A stretch of 23,617 nt of DNA from positions 1 to 23,617 of the forward strand of contig NZ_JODR01000044.1 in NCBI RefSeq assembly GCF_000725885.1. The letters run 5' to 3'. The position numbers and the translations under genes were made by a program. Shown in pieces: positions 8,283 through 15,586 of the stretch (positions are counted from its first letter, which is position 1; every line of letters begins with the position of its first letter). Source of the stretch: Streptomyces albus subsp. albus (GTDB lineage: Bacteria > Actinomycetota > Actinomycetes > Streptomycetales > Streptomycetaceae). The notes under the pieces are model-generated. The model was not told the DNA's origin. It searched no databases and saw only the letters and a list, made by a program, of their open reading frames with translations.

Positions 8283-8792
8283 TCAGCTGCCGCGGGTGGC
8301 CAGCCGGCCCAGCCGGCCGCGGGCGAGGCGGCGCAGTTCCTCGGCGGTGACCGCCCACTCCTCGTCCACGTCGTTGTCCAATCGTGTCCGAATCCCCGCC
8401 AGGACGTGATCCAGGCGTTCCTCCGCGGCGAGTCCGTCCAGGCAGCAGAGGAAGGCGTGTCCGAATTTGCGCTCGTAGGCGCCGTGGGCGGCGCGCAGCG
8501 CGGTGTGGGCGGCCAGGGCGCCGACCGGGGGCTCGTCCCCGGTGGGGTGCGCGTCGGGTTCCCCGGCCAGGGCCTCGCGCAGGTCGGCCGTCGTCAGGTC
8601 GTAGCTGGCCTCGTCGGCCGCCGCCAGCAGCGCCTCGACGTCGGGGTAGGGGCGGTGCCGGGCTATGCGCTCCGCCCAGCGGCGGCTGGCGCAGCAGCAC
8701 AGGAGGAGGCGCACGGCGGTGGCGGCGGTCGCCGTGTTGAGCTGGTCCAGCGGGGACCGTGTCTGCGGCTGCGACAGCGTGGGGTGGGTCAT
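8283..8792 (-). CDS. OHCU decarboxylase-fold protein (UraD-like), divergent active site
   Basis: The 169-residue protein matches the helical 2-oxo-4-hydroxy-4-carboxy-5-ureidoimidazoline decarboxylase fold in its N-terminal helices, the AYERKFGHAFL segment and the C-terminal EEWAVTAEELRRLARGRLGRL helix. Real enzymes of this uric-acid pathway have a catalytic His in LAGHPRIG and a Glu in a following EQAG motif. Here the equivalents read LAGEPDAHPTG and AHTALRA, so both appear replaced. No uricase or hydroxyisourate hydrolase gene is nearby. It may therefore be a non-catalytic or repurposed paralogue. ATG 8792 follows GGAG closely; an in-frame ATG 8819 is also possible. Confidence 0.7.
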   Translation of the reverse strand: MTHPTLSQPQTRSPLDQLNTATAATAVRLLLCCCASRRWAERIARHRPYPDVEALLAAADEASYDLTTADLREALAGEPDAHPTGDEPPVGALAAHTALRAAHGAYERKFGHAFLCCLDGLAAEERLDHVLAGIRTRLDNDVDEEWAVTAEELRRLARGRLGRLATRGS

Positions 8793-8845
8793 GCGCTCCG
8801 TGGAGTAAGAGAAGATCATCCCGGTGCGGGCGGCCCGGAGTGGCC

Positions 8846-8876
8846 ACGCTAGCGACGGGTGGGATGTGCCCGTCAG
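8846..8876 (-). promoter_or_regulatory. Promoter candidate for the UraD-like gene
   Basis: On the minus strand CTGACG (8876-8871) and TAGCGT (8851-8846) are separated by 19 bases, a reasonable HrdB-type promoter. It gives a leader of about 45 bases to ATG 8792. Confidence 0.4.
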
Positions 8877-8949
8877 CTCGTCCGTATTTTTCACCCGTAA
8901 GGGAACACGAGGAAGCGCATAGCTGACGGGGGACAGTCCGAAAGGGAAA

Positions 8950-8961
8950 TACCGTACTCGC
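8950..8961 (+). promoter_or_regulatory. -10 box of a leaderless hexosaminidase transcript
   Basis: TACCGT (8950-8955) is followed by six bases and then ATG 8962. No ribosome-binding sequence lies at a usable distance: the closest purine run, AAGGGAA, is about 14 bases away. This pattern is the one expected when transcription starts at the A of ATG. Confidence 0.5.
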
Positions 8962-10602
8962 ATGGGACAAAACTGCTCGAAGAAGTCCGGACGGGCGACC
9001 GGCGCCCCCGGCGCGACGCTGGCCCTCGTGCTCGCCGTCGGGCTGGTCGCACTGACCGGCTGCGGCGGGAACGGTGACGGGGACGACGGCGGGGAGACGG
9101 GACGCGGTTCCCGCTCGTCCGCCTCCGGCGACGGTTCCCAGCCACCACCGCCCACGGGCCCGGACCGGGTCGGGCCGTCCCCCGTCGCCGTGCCCTCCGT
9201 ACGGTCCTGGCACGCGGTGCGCGGACCGGGGTGGAAGCGCACCAAGGACACCAGGGTGGTCACCGACACCGCCTCCCTCAAGGACGAGGCGAAGCTGCTC
9301 GCGGACGAACTCGGCGTGAAGACGGCCGCCGGTCCCGCGCACACCTGGGACATCGAACTCAAAAAGGGCAAGAAGCACACCAAGGGTCGGGAGAGTTACG
9401 AACTCGTCAGCCGGGACGGCCGCATCACCATCACCGGCGGCGGTGACGCCGGCGTCTTCTACGGCACCCGCACCCTGCTCCAGACCCACCGCGCCCAGGG
9501 CCGGTTCGCCGAGGGCACCGTCCGCGACACCCCCGACCGCTCCCAGCGCGGCTTCTCCCTCGACATCGCCCGGAAGAACTTCAGCGCCGACTGGATCAAG
9601 GCCCGCATCCGCGAGATGGGCGAGCTGAAGCTCAACCAGCTCCAGCTGCACCTCTCCGACGACCAGGCGTTCCGCGTCCAGAGCGAGACCCACCCCGAGA
9701 TCGTCTCCGACCCGCACCTGACCAAGCGGCAGGTACGGGAGATCGTCGAGCTGGCCGCCTCCCGGCACATCACCGTCATCCCCGAGATCGACTCGCCCGG
9801 CCACCTCGGCGCCGTGCTCAAGGCCCACCCCGACCTCCAGCTCAAGGGCGCCGGCGGACAGACGCCGCGCGGCGCGGTGGACATCGCCAACCCCAAGGCG
9901 GCCAAGATCGTCGACGATCTGCTGGGGGAGTTCGCCGACCTGTTCCCCGGCAAGTACGCGCACGCCGGCGGAGACGAGTACCAGGCCCTGATGGCCGAGA
10001 ACCCCGAGCAGACCTACCCGGGCCTCGCCAAGAAGGCGCGGGAGAAGTTCGGCAAGGACGCCAGGATCCAGGACCTGGCCACCGACTGGCTCAACGACCG
10101 TGCGGCGACCCTGCGCAAGCACGGCAAGACCCCGCAGGTGTGGAACGACGGCATGCACCGCGGTGGCGTCGTCAAACCCTCCAGGCCCCGCCAGGTGGCC
10201 TACTGGACCGGCCGCGAGATGGGCCAGCGGGACCCCGCCGAGTACCTGCGGGAGGGCTGGCAGGTCGTCAACCTGAACGACGAGTACCTGTACTACGTCC
10301 TCGGCCAGCCCAACAACTTCACCTACCCCACGGGCAAGCGCATCTACGAGGACTGGACCCCCGCCGTCGTGCGCGGCACCCGGCCGGTCCCCGACAAGTG
10401 GGCCGGGCCCGAGCACATCCTGGGCGGCCGGTTCGCCGTGTGGGGCGACCTCTCCCACGCGCAGACCACCGAACAGGTCGCCCGCGGCATCCGGCTGCCG
10501 CTCGCCGCCACCGCACAGAAGCTGTGGGACCCGCGCAAGCCCAAGCGCACGTGGGACGCCTTCGTCGAACTGGTGGACCGCGTGGAGCCGTCCGGCCGCT
10601 GA
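8962..10602 (+). CDS. GH20 beta-N-acetylhexosaminidase, secreted lipoprotein
   Basis: The 546-residue enzyme has an N-terminal signal with lipobox VALTGC (Cys34), then a Gly/Asp/Ser-rich linker to about residue 80. The GH20 N-terminal domain (about 85-180) ends in the GVFYGTRTLLQ strand-helix. The catalytic TIM barrel follows, with QLHLSDDQAFR (228-238), PEIDSPGH (274-281) and the Asp-Glu pair in HAGGDE (Asp338-Glu339), where Asp orients the substrate acetamido group and Glu is the acid. A Trp-rich C-terminal part (WNDG, YWTG, WGDLSHA) completes the sugar pocket. It removes terminal GlcNAc or GalNAc from chitin, peptidoglycan fragments or glycans outside the cell. The natural substrate cannot be told from sequence. 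The gene is divergent from the UraD-like gene and is monocistronic. Confidence 0.93.
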   Translation: MGQNCSKKSGRATGAPGATLALVLAVGLVALTGCGGNGDGDDGGETGRGSRSSASGDGSQPPPPTGPDRVGPSPVAVPSVRSWHAVRGPGWKRTKDTRVVTDTASLKDEAKLLADELGVKTAAGPAHTWDIELKKGKKHTKGRESYELVSRDGRITITGGGDAGVFYGTRTLLQTHRAQGRFAEGTVRDTPDRSQRGFSLDIARKNFSADWIKARIREMGELKLNQLQLHLSDDQAFRVQSETHPEIVSDPHLTKRQVREIVELAASRHITVIPEIDSPGHLGAVLKAHPDLQLKGAGGQTPRGAVDIANPKAAKIVDDLLGEFADLFPGKYAHAGGDEYQALMAENPEQTYPGLAKKAREKFGKDARIQDLATDWLNDRAATLRKHGKTPQVWNDGMHRGGVVKPSRPRQVAYWTGREMGQRDPAEYLREGWQVVNLNDEYLYYVLGQPNNFTYPTGKRIYEDWTPAVVRGTRPVPDKWAGPEHILGGRFAVWGDLSHAQTTEQVARGIRLPLAATAQKLWDPRKPKRTWDAFVELVDRVEPSGR

Positions 10603-10609
10603 CCCGGCG

Positions 10610-10632
10610 CCGCCGGCCGCGGCGGCCGGCGG
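10610..10632 (+). terminator. Hairpin directly after the hexosaminidase gene
   Basis: A perfect 10-bp stem (10610-10619 with 10623-10632) with a three-base loop begins eight bases after the stop codon. Confidence 0.6.
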
Positions 10633-10650
10633 AACACCGCCCGCGAAGAC

Positions 10651-10700
10651 GAAGACGACCGGGGTCGCCACCCCCCACAGGAGAGACCCCGGTCGTCGTC
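10651..10700 (+). terminator. Second, larger hairpin after the hexosaminidase gene
   Basis: A 16-bp stem with one mismatch (10651-10666 with 10685-10700) encloses an 18-base loop. With the preceding hairpin it makes a tandem terminator that insulates the hexosaminidase from the sigma-factor gene. Confidence 0.7.
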
Positions 10701-11050
10701 GGACACGGGCTCACTACGCCAGCGGCTCGCCCGTACTCTGCTCAGCGTCGGTGCCCCGCAATGTGTTACGCCGTCATGTCACCGGCGTTTCCCGGCACCT
10801 GCGGCCGGGCCCGCGACCACGGCACGCTGACGCCCGGCGACCGCCTCCTCACACACCGCGCACCCCCGCCCCCGCCCCTGCCTCCGGCATGGACGAGCGT
10901 GCACACTTGGCCTTAGCGTGCTCATCGCGCCGCGCCGAGGACGACCGGCCCCGGCGGCCGGCCCGCGGACCCTTCGGCGGCCCGACCGCGACCGCGGCCG
11001 GCGGCGGCGCACGGCACAGAGACCTTCCGCAAAGTGGGGCGAGTACGAGC
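10701..11050 (+). promoter_or_regulatory. Upstream region of the ECF sigma gene
   Basis: This 350-base stretch has no convincing gene. A housekeeping-type promoter, TGGACG (10890-10895), 18 bases, TAGCGT (10914-10919), would start transcription near 10926 and leave a leader of about 125 bases before GTG 11051. An ATG at 10889 is in frame with the sigma gene, but the extension is Arg/Gly/Pro-rich and would overlap this promoter. I see no clear ECF-type autoregulatory promoter. Confidence 0.4.
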
Positions 11051-11758
11051 GTGCAGGGGGACGACGCGCAGCTGACCGCTGCGGTGCGCGCGGCACAGGA
11101 GGGGGACGAGGCCGCCTTCCGTACCGTCTACCGCGCCGTGCACCCACGCCTGCTCGGCTACGTCCGCACCCTCGTGCAGGACGCCGACGCCGAGGACGTC
11201 GCCTCCGAGGCCTGGCTCCAGATCGCCCGTGACCTGCCCCGCTTCACCGGGGACGCCGACCGCTTCCGCGGCTGGGCCGCCCGTATCGCCCGCAACCGCG
11301 CCCTCGACCACCTGCGCATGCGCGGCCGGCGCCCCGCCGTCGGCGCCGACGAGAGCGAACTGGCCGGCCTGCCCGCCGGCGCGGACACCGCCGACGAGGC
11401 GCTGGAAGCGCTCGGCACCAGCAGCACGATGGCGCTCATATCCCAACTCCCGCGCGACCAGGCCGAAGCCGTGGTGCTCCGCGTGGTCGTCGGACTGGAC
11501 GCCAAGAGCACCGCACAGGTGCTCGGCAAACGCTCCGGCGCCGTCCGCACGGCGGCGCACCGGGGGCTGCGCAAACTGGCGGAGCTGCTGGAGGAGCGGA
11601 ACGGGACGCCCACCGGCGAGCCGAGCGGAACCGCCGACGGCAGCACCGGCGGGCGCGGCCCAAGGCCCCTGCCGGGCGGCGGCACGGGCAAGGGCAGGGC
11701 ACGCGGCATGGCGCGGGGTGTGACGCATAAAGCCACACGAACGCTGAGGGAAACGTGA
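11051..11758 (+). CDS. RNA polymerase ECF-family sigma factor
   Basis: The protein has about 235 residues. Region 2 runs from AAFRTVYRAVHPRLLGYV through the DAEDVASEAWLQI core-binding/-10 segment to FRGWAARIARNRALDHLR. Region 4 is LPRDQAEAVVLRVVVGLDAKSTAQVLGKR followed by the recognition helix GAVRTAAHRGLRKLAE. A basic, Gly-rich tail of about 50 residues ends in VTHKATRTLRET. GTG 11051 puts region 2 at the usual distance from the N-terminus, though the ribosome site (GGGGCGAG) is weak. The next gene starts inside its stop codon, so the pair is a translationally coupled sigma/partner unit. The target regulon is unknown, and a cell-envelope stress role is inference from the partner's topology. 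Confidence 0.9.
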   Translation: MQGDDAQLTAAVRAAQEGDEAAFRTVYRAVHPRLLGYVRTLVQDADAEDVASEAWLQIARDLPRFTGDADRFRGWAARIARNRALDHLRMRGRRPAVGADESELAGLPAGADTADEALEALGTSSTMALISQLPRDQAEAVVLRVVVGLDAKSTAQVLGKRSGAVRTAAHRGLRKLAELLEERNGTPTGEPSGTADGSTGGRGPRPLPGGGTGKGRARGMARGVTHKATRTLRET

Positions 11759-13212
11759 TGGCGGACGACCGGTACAGCTGGCTGGACGAGGAGATCGCGG
11801 AGCGGTTGCTGCGGGGCCTGCCGGTCGACGCACACGACGGCGGCGTCACCGGGCCGCACGACGGACCCGGCACCGAAGCGGAAGCGCACGCGGCGGCACG
11901 CGCCGCCACCGGGAGAGGGCACGACGGGAGCGGCGCCCCGGGCACGCAGCCCGGCCGGGAGCGCCCCGGCGGTGTGCCCCGCGACGACGCAGGCGCCGGG
12001 CGGCGCGGCCCGGGAAGGTCACCGGACGGCGCCCGGCCCGCAGGACGAAGAGCCGGCGGGCGGTTCGCCCTGCTCTCCGACAGGAGGTTCCGCGCCGAAG
12101 GCCGCGCCACGGCCGCCCGGCTCGCCGCCGCCCTCGACGAACTGGCCGCCGCCCACACCGCCCCGCCCGCCCCTGCCGGCGGCACGCCCGCCGAACTGCC
12201 CGGCGAGTCCGCCGCCGTGGCCGCGTTCCGCGCCGCCCGCGCGGCCACCGCGCCCTCCGGCCCCGCCGGACTGGCTGACACCACCCCGGCGGACGGCCCC
12301 CCGGCCGCCGCCCGCGCCGACGAGCGCGCCGGCGGCCGAACGGCCCGCACCCGCACCGCCACGCAGGGCGGTACGGGCGACGAGAGCCGCAGCCGCACCC
12401 GCTCCCTGCTGACCGGCAGGCCGCTGCGCGCCGGATTCGCCGTCGCGCTGGCCGGCTGCGCGCTCGGCGGCGTCGCGGTCGCGGCCGGCACCGGCGTGCT
12501 GCCCACCCCCTTCACCGGGAAGGACACGCCCGCCGCCACCGTCTCCCCGGCCGCCACGCCGCACGGCCACAAGCACGGCCACGGGCCCGGGACCGGCGAG
12601 GAGGAGACCGGCGCCGAGGGCCCCGACGGCGGACGCGACCGCACCCGCGAGCCCCACGACGACCGGGAGAGCGGCGACGGCAGCCGCGACGACGACTCCG
12701 AGCGCGGGACGGACCTGGCCGGCGGTGAGGGCCGGCCGGGCAAGGACCACAAGGACGGCCGCAAGGACGGGCACGCCGGCCGGAGCCCGGGCAAGGGCAA
12801 AGCCGTCGACAAGCAGGCCGTCGCCGCCGCCCTGTGCAAGGCGTACGCCGACGGCAAGCTGGAGGCCGACGACCGCAGGAAGCTGGAACGCGCGGCCGGC
12901 GGCCGGGCCGTCGTCCGCGCGTTCTGCGCCCGCTACGGCCCCTCGGACGGCAACGGCCACCACCCCGGCGGGAACGGCGGGGGCCAAGGCGGCGCCCCGG
13001 GCGGCCCCGGCCACGGCAACGGCGGTTCCGACGGCTCCTCCGGAGGCGGAGGCGGCCACCCTCCCGTACCCGGTGACGACTCGGGCGGGGACACCGGCGG
13101 CTCCGACGGTACGGGCGGCACCGGCGGCGCGCCCTCCGTCCCCGACGACCCGGACGAGGGCGCCGCGAGCGGCGGCGAGGGCGCCGTGACGGGCGCCACA
13201 TCAGGACAGTGA
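11758..13212 (+). CDS. Single-pass membrane protein, probable anti-sigma partner
   Basis: The 484-residue protein starts with DDRYSWLDEEIAERLLRG, a charged helical segment at the place expected for sigma contact. A disordered cytoplasmic region and a short helical stretch (RRFRAEGRATAARLAAALDEL) follow. One membrane helix lies at about 225-245. Outside are a His cluster HGHKHGHG (269-276), a long Asp/Gly/Arg-rich spacer and a compact conserved-looking segment (about 350-395) with Cys360 and Cys390 in LCKAYADGKL and FCARYG. The end is a Gly/Ser/Pro tail. ATG 11758 shares its A with the sigma stop, with GAGGGA seven bases upstream; GTG 11755 is the alternative. There is no zinc-type HxxxCxxC anti-sigma motif, so the anti-sigma role rests on coupling and topology. 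Confidence 0.75.
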   Translation: MADDRYSWLDEEIAERLLRGLPVDAHDGGVTGPHDGPGTEAEAHAAARAATGRGHDGSGAPGTQPGRERPGGVPRDDAGAGRRGPGRSPDGARPAGRRAGGRFALLSDRRFRAEGRATAARLAAALDELAAAHTAPPAPAGGTPAELPGESAAVAAFRAARAATAPSGPAGLADTTPADGPPAAARADERAGGRTARTRTATQGGTGDESRSRTRSLLTGRPLRAGFAVALAGCALGGVAVAAGTGVLPTPFTGKDTPAATVSPAATPHGHKHGHGPGTGEEETGAEGPDGGRDRTREPHDDRESGDGSRDDDSERGTDLAGGEGRPGKDHKDGRKDGHAGRSPGKGKAVDKQAVAAALCKAYADGKLEADDRRKLERAAGGRAVVRAFCARYGPSDGNGHHPGGNGGGQGGAPGGPGHGNGGSDGSSGGGGGHPPVPGDDSGGDTGGSDGTGGTGGAPSVPDDPDEGAASGGEGAVTGATSGQ

Positions 13213-13323
13213 ACAACAGGTGTGACACTTTCGCGGCACCCAGCGCTGTAGAGAGTGAGCCGACTGGTCATCGGCGGCGCGGTTAAGCCCGAGGTTCCCC
13301 CCGTACCTCCGGGTTCGCGCGAC

Positions 13324-13362
13324 GGCGCGGGCGGGACACGTTCCCCCGGTCCCGCCCGCGCC
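13324..13362. terminator. Bidirectional terminator between the sigma operon and the L,D-transpeptidase gene
   Basis: A perfect 14-bp stem (13324-13337 with 13349-13362) with an 11-base loop sits between convergent genes. The 250-base gap 13213-13463 holds no other supported feature. Confidence 0.8.
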
Positions 13363-13463
13363 CCTTCACTTCGGTCCCCGGCCCCTCTCCCGGCCGGGGC
13401 CCGGGGGCCGCCTCGCGGACGGTGCCCCCGGCGCCGGCGGCGGCACCTGCCGCCGGGCACATG

Positions 13464-14363
13464 TCACTTGTAGACGATCACCTTGTCGCCCGGCCGGATC
13501 TCGGCGAACACCTTGGCGATCGTCGCCTTGTCGCGGACGTTGACGCAGCCGTGCGAGGCGCCCGCGTAGCCGCGGGCCGCGAAGTCCGCGGAGTAGTGCA
13601 CGGCCTGACCGCGGCTGAAGAACATCGCGTACGGCATCGGCGTGTCGTACAGCGTCGAATGGTGGTGGCGGCTCTTGAAGTTCACCTTGAAGCGGCCCTC
13701 ACGGGTCGGGGTGTACGCCGACCCGAACCGCACGTCCATGGCCTGGCGTATCTTCCCGTCCACCATCCACACCGCAGTCCGGCTGCTCTTGCTGATGCAC
13801 AGCGCCCGCCCGGTGGTGCAGCGCGGATCGGGCGCGGCCGGCGGCCGGCTGGTGGGCGGATACAGCTCCATGCGGGTCGGCTGCCGGGTGCGGGCGCGCA
13901 GCGCGGTGAGCACCGGATCGGTGACCTTGCCCGTGGGGGCGAGGCCGTGCTTCTTCTGGAAGGCGGTGACCGAACCCGCGGTCACCGAGCCGTAATAGCC
14001 TGTCGGGTTCCGCCCGAAGAGCCCCAACTGCCGCAGCCTGGCCTGGAGATCGCGTACGTGGTCGCCGCGCGAGCCGGGCGCCATCCGCACCACCGTGCGG
14101 GCGGCCGGGCGGGCGGGCTTCGGCTGCTGTTCCACCCGCGGCGGGGCCGGCTCAGCGGGCGGGGCGCTGTGCGTGGGCGGCGCCGACGGCTTCGACGGCG
14201 GCGCGGCCGGTGCCTTCTGCGGCGCCTGGGAGATCTTGATGAGCGGCCCGCCGGCCCCCGTCTCCTTGGCCTCGCAGCCCGCGACGGCTCCCGCCGTCAG
14301 CACCACGGCCGTCGCGGCGACGAGTCCGCGGCGGGCCGTTCTTCCCCTCCTGCGCATCCCCAT
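13464..14363 (-). CDS. L,D-transpeptidase lipoprotein with peptidoglycan-binding domain
   Basis: The 299-residue protein has an Arg-rich start and a lipobox AVAGC (Cys30). A Pro/Ala/Lys-rich linker (45-90) leads to a PG_binding_1 domain (about 97-155, GSRGDHVRDLQARLRQLG to TGKVTDPVLTAL) and a C-terminal YkuD domain. The catalytic signature is His256 and SHGCVNVR with Cys273 as nucleophile. Such enzymes form 3-3 crosslinks between meso- or LL-diaminopimelate stems, giving beta-lactam-tolerant wall bonds, and act outside the membrane. Two additional cysteines, 182 and 189, could form a disulfide. ATG 14363 and ATG 14357 are both possible; a G6 run lies just upstream and favours neither strongly. 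Confidence 0.92.
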   Translation of the reverse strand: MGMRRRGRTARRGLVAATAVVLTAGAVAGCEAKETGAGGPLIKISQAPQKAPAAPPSKPSAPPTHSAPPAEPAPPRVEQQPKPARPAARTVVRMAPGSRGDHVRDLQARLRQLGLFGRNPTGYYGSVTAGSVTAFQKKHGLAPTGKVTDPVLTALRARTRQPTRMELYPPTSRPPAAPDPRCTTGRALCISKSSRTAVWMVDGKIRQAMDVRFGSAYTPTREGRFKVNFKSRHHHSTLYDTPMPYAMFFSRGQAVHYSADFAARGYAGASHGCVNVRDKATIAKVFAEIRPGDKVIVYK

Positions 14364-14680
14364 CCCCCCGGAGGTTCGACGGACGTACGGGACATCACTG
14401 CCCAGCGCGCCGCCCTCGCGAACCTGAACGGGGCGGGTGATGCCGGGGCCCGGCGGCCACCGGCCCCCTCCAACGCCCTTGACGTGCGGCGTGAAAGAGG
14501 GCTTCGGGGAAGGTGTGGGAGAGGACACTGATGCGGCGTCGCATCCCGCACTGTCCGCACGCCTGGCCGTGGAACGGGCCGGCCCGCCGCAGACATTTCC
14601 GCCGCACTCGTCGGCCCCGGGGATCCGCCCGTGGGCGTCAACTGCTGGGCTCCGTCGGCAGCGGACCACTGGTGGTCTTT
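14364..14680. other. Intergenic region between the L,D-transpeptidase and Clp_N genes
   Basis: About 320 bases without a supported gene. It must contain the L,D-transpeptidase promoter on the minus strand, but I see no clear hexamer pair. A small dyad GACCAC-TG-GTGGTC (14664-14677) is followed by TTTCTCG. Short reading frames here are Arg-rich and lack ribosome sites. Confidence 0.4.
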
Positions 14681-14710
14681 CTCGCCGCCCGGTTGAGGCC
14701 GGGCGGCGAG
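14681..14710. terminator. Terminator hairpin downstream of the Clp_N gene
   Basis: A perfect 12-bp stem (14681-14692 with 14699-14710) with a six-base loop. It lies about 70 bases beyond the minus-strand Clp_N stop codon. Confidence 0.6.
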
Positions 14711-14743
14711 GGTGGGAACGGTGGCCGCCGGGCGTCTGAGGGT

Positions 14744-14772
14744 GCCCGGCCCGTCCCCCGTGCGGGCCGGGC
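14744..14772 (-). terminator. Proximal terminator hairpin of the Clp_N gene
   Basis: A perfect 10-bp stem (14744-14753 with 14763-14772) with a nine-base loop, starting ten bases after the stop codon of the gene at 14782-15534. Confidence 0.65.
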
Positions 14773-14781
14773 GCCGCCCGG

Positions 14782-15534
14782 TCAGTCCTGCTGAGCGTCT
14801 TCGGCGGTCTCGGCCGGGGCCGCCGCGACGTACTGCTCCGACGCCTCCTTGGTGACGCCGAGGCCCCCGAGGAGGCCGGGCGCCTCCTGGAGCGACTCGT
14901 ACTCCAGGAGGGCCAGCAGAAGATGTCCGGTGCCGACGTGGTCGTGGCCCAGGCGCAGGGCCTCACGGAAGGTGAGTTCCAGCGCCTTCTTGCCGCCCGC
15001 GTCGTAGGGCACGAGCGCGGGCACCTCGTCGGCCGCCGGGGGCAGCACCGCGGTGGCCGCCTCGCGGACCGCCTCCGGGGTCACGCCCTGCGCGGTGAGG
15101 GCCCGCACACCGACCGTTTCGGGGCCGGCCAGCAGGCCGAGCACCAGATGGACGGGGCCGATCTCGGCGTTGCCTGCGGCGTGGGCCTCGTTCTGCGAGG
15201 CCATGACGGCGTTTCGGGCCGACGTGGTGAAGCGGCTGAACCCCTCCCCGGCGTCCAGTTCCGAGGGGGCGCCGGGGTCCTTGGCGACGAACCGCTTCTG
15301 GGCTGCCTGACGGGTGACGCCCATGCTGCGGCCGATCTCCGTCCAGGAGGCGCCGGAGCGCCGGGCCTGGTCCACGAAGTGGCCGATCAGATGGTCCGCG
15401 AGCTCCCCGAGGTGGTCGGCGGCGACCACCGCGCCGGTCAACTGGTCGAGGGCGTCGGTGTGGACCTTCTTGATGGCGTCGATGAGGTCGTCGAGACGGA
15501 CGGGCTGCGTCATGGTCACAGGGGTTTTCGCCAT
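14782..15534 (-). CDS. HTH plus Clp N-terminal repeat protein
   Basis: The 250-residue soluble protein joins two modules. Residues 10-85 are helical and contain a helix-turn-helix (about 62-83, SWTEIGRSMGVTRQAAQKRF). Residues 99-163 and 176-236 are two Clp_N repeats (FTTSARNAVMASQNEA with HLVLGLL; ALELTFREALRLG with HLLLALL), the fold that ClpA/ClpC chaperones use to receive substrates and adaptors. No AAA+ ATPase follows. It may be a DNA-binding regulator whose activity responds to a Clp-type ligand, or it may adapt Clp machinery (both inference). ATG 15534 lies six bases after TAGGGT with no ribosome site, a leaderless start. It follows the monooxygenase by 22 bases but has its own promoter inside that gene's end. 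Confidence 0.85.
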   Translation of the reverse strand: MAKTPVTMTQPVRLDDLIDAIKKVHTDALDQLTGAVVAADHLGELADHLIGHFVDQARRSGASWTEIGRSMGVTRQAAQKRFVAKDPGAPSELDAGEGFSRFTTSARNAVMASQNEAHAAGNAEIGPVHLVLGLLAGPETVGVRALTAQGVTPEAVREAATAVLPPAADEVPALVPYDAGGKKALELTFREALRLGHDHVGTGHLLLALLEYESLQEAPGLLGGLGVTKEASEQYVAAAPAETAEDAQQD

Positions 15535-15540
15535 GTGGCA

Positions 15541-15570
15541 ACCCTAGGTTGACAGCTCAAGCAGCGTCAA
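15541..15570 (-). promoter_or_regulatory. HrdB-type leaderless promoter of the Clp_N gene
   Basis: On the minus strand TTGACG (15570-15565), an 18-base spacer and TAGGGT (15546-15541) are followed by six bases and ATG 15534. It is the best promoter match in the window. The -35 lies inside the last codons of the upstream monooxygenase gene. Confidence 0.75.
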
Positions 15571-15586
15571 CCCTGGGTTGACAACC
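15547..15586. promoter_or_regulatory. GGTTGAC half-site array, operator of the Clp_N gene
   Basis: Half-sites GGTTGAC (15547-15553), GTCAACC (15566-15572) and GGTTGAC (15576-15582) are followed by CAACC (15582-15586). The middle pair forms the perfect palindrome GTCAACCC-T-GGGTTGAC (15566-15582) over the -35, and the first pair is spaced by 12 bases across the promoter spacer. The Clp_N protein's own HTH is the nearest candidate ligand, suggesting autoregulation. Confidence 0.6.

Noticed and set aside
8902..8927. SigE-type promoter (GGAAC with 18-base spacing) upstream of the hexosaminidase
   Set aside because: The -10 position reads GAC rather than the expected triplet, and the leaderless TACCGT box explains the start better.
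8179..10671. 830-codon open frame on the minus strand across the hexosaminidase gene
   Set aside because: It is antisense to a clear GH20 enzyme. Its translation is Gly/Val/Arg-rich without domain motifs, a mirror effect of GC-saturated third positions.
10889..11050. Longer N-terminus of the ECF sigma factor from ATG 10889
   Set aside because: The added 54 residues are Arg/Gly/Pro-rich and unlike region 1 or 2 of ECF factors, and the start overlaps a promoter candidate.
13255..13473. Possible small protein starting GTG-AGC-CGA after TAGAGA
   Set aside because: The frame runs through the 14-bp terminator hairpin into antisense of the L,D-transpeptidase end and becomes Arg/Pro-rich. There is no ribosome site.
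14531..14794. Plus-strand small frame beginning MRRRIPHCPHAW
   Set aside because: Arg-rich with no ribosome site or motif, and it crosses two terminator hairpins of the Clp_N gene.
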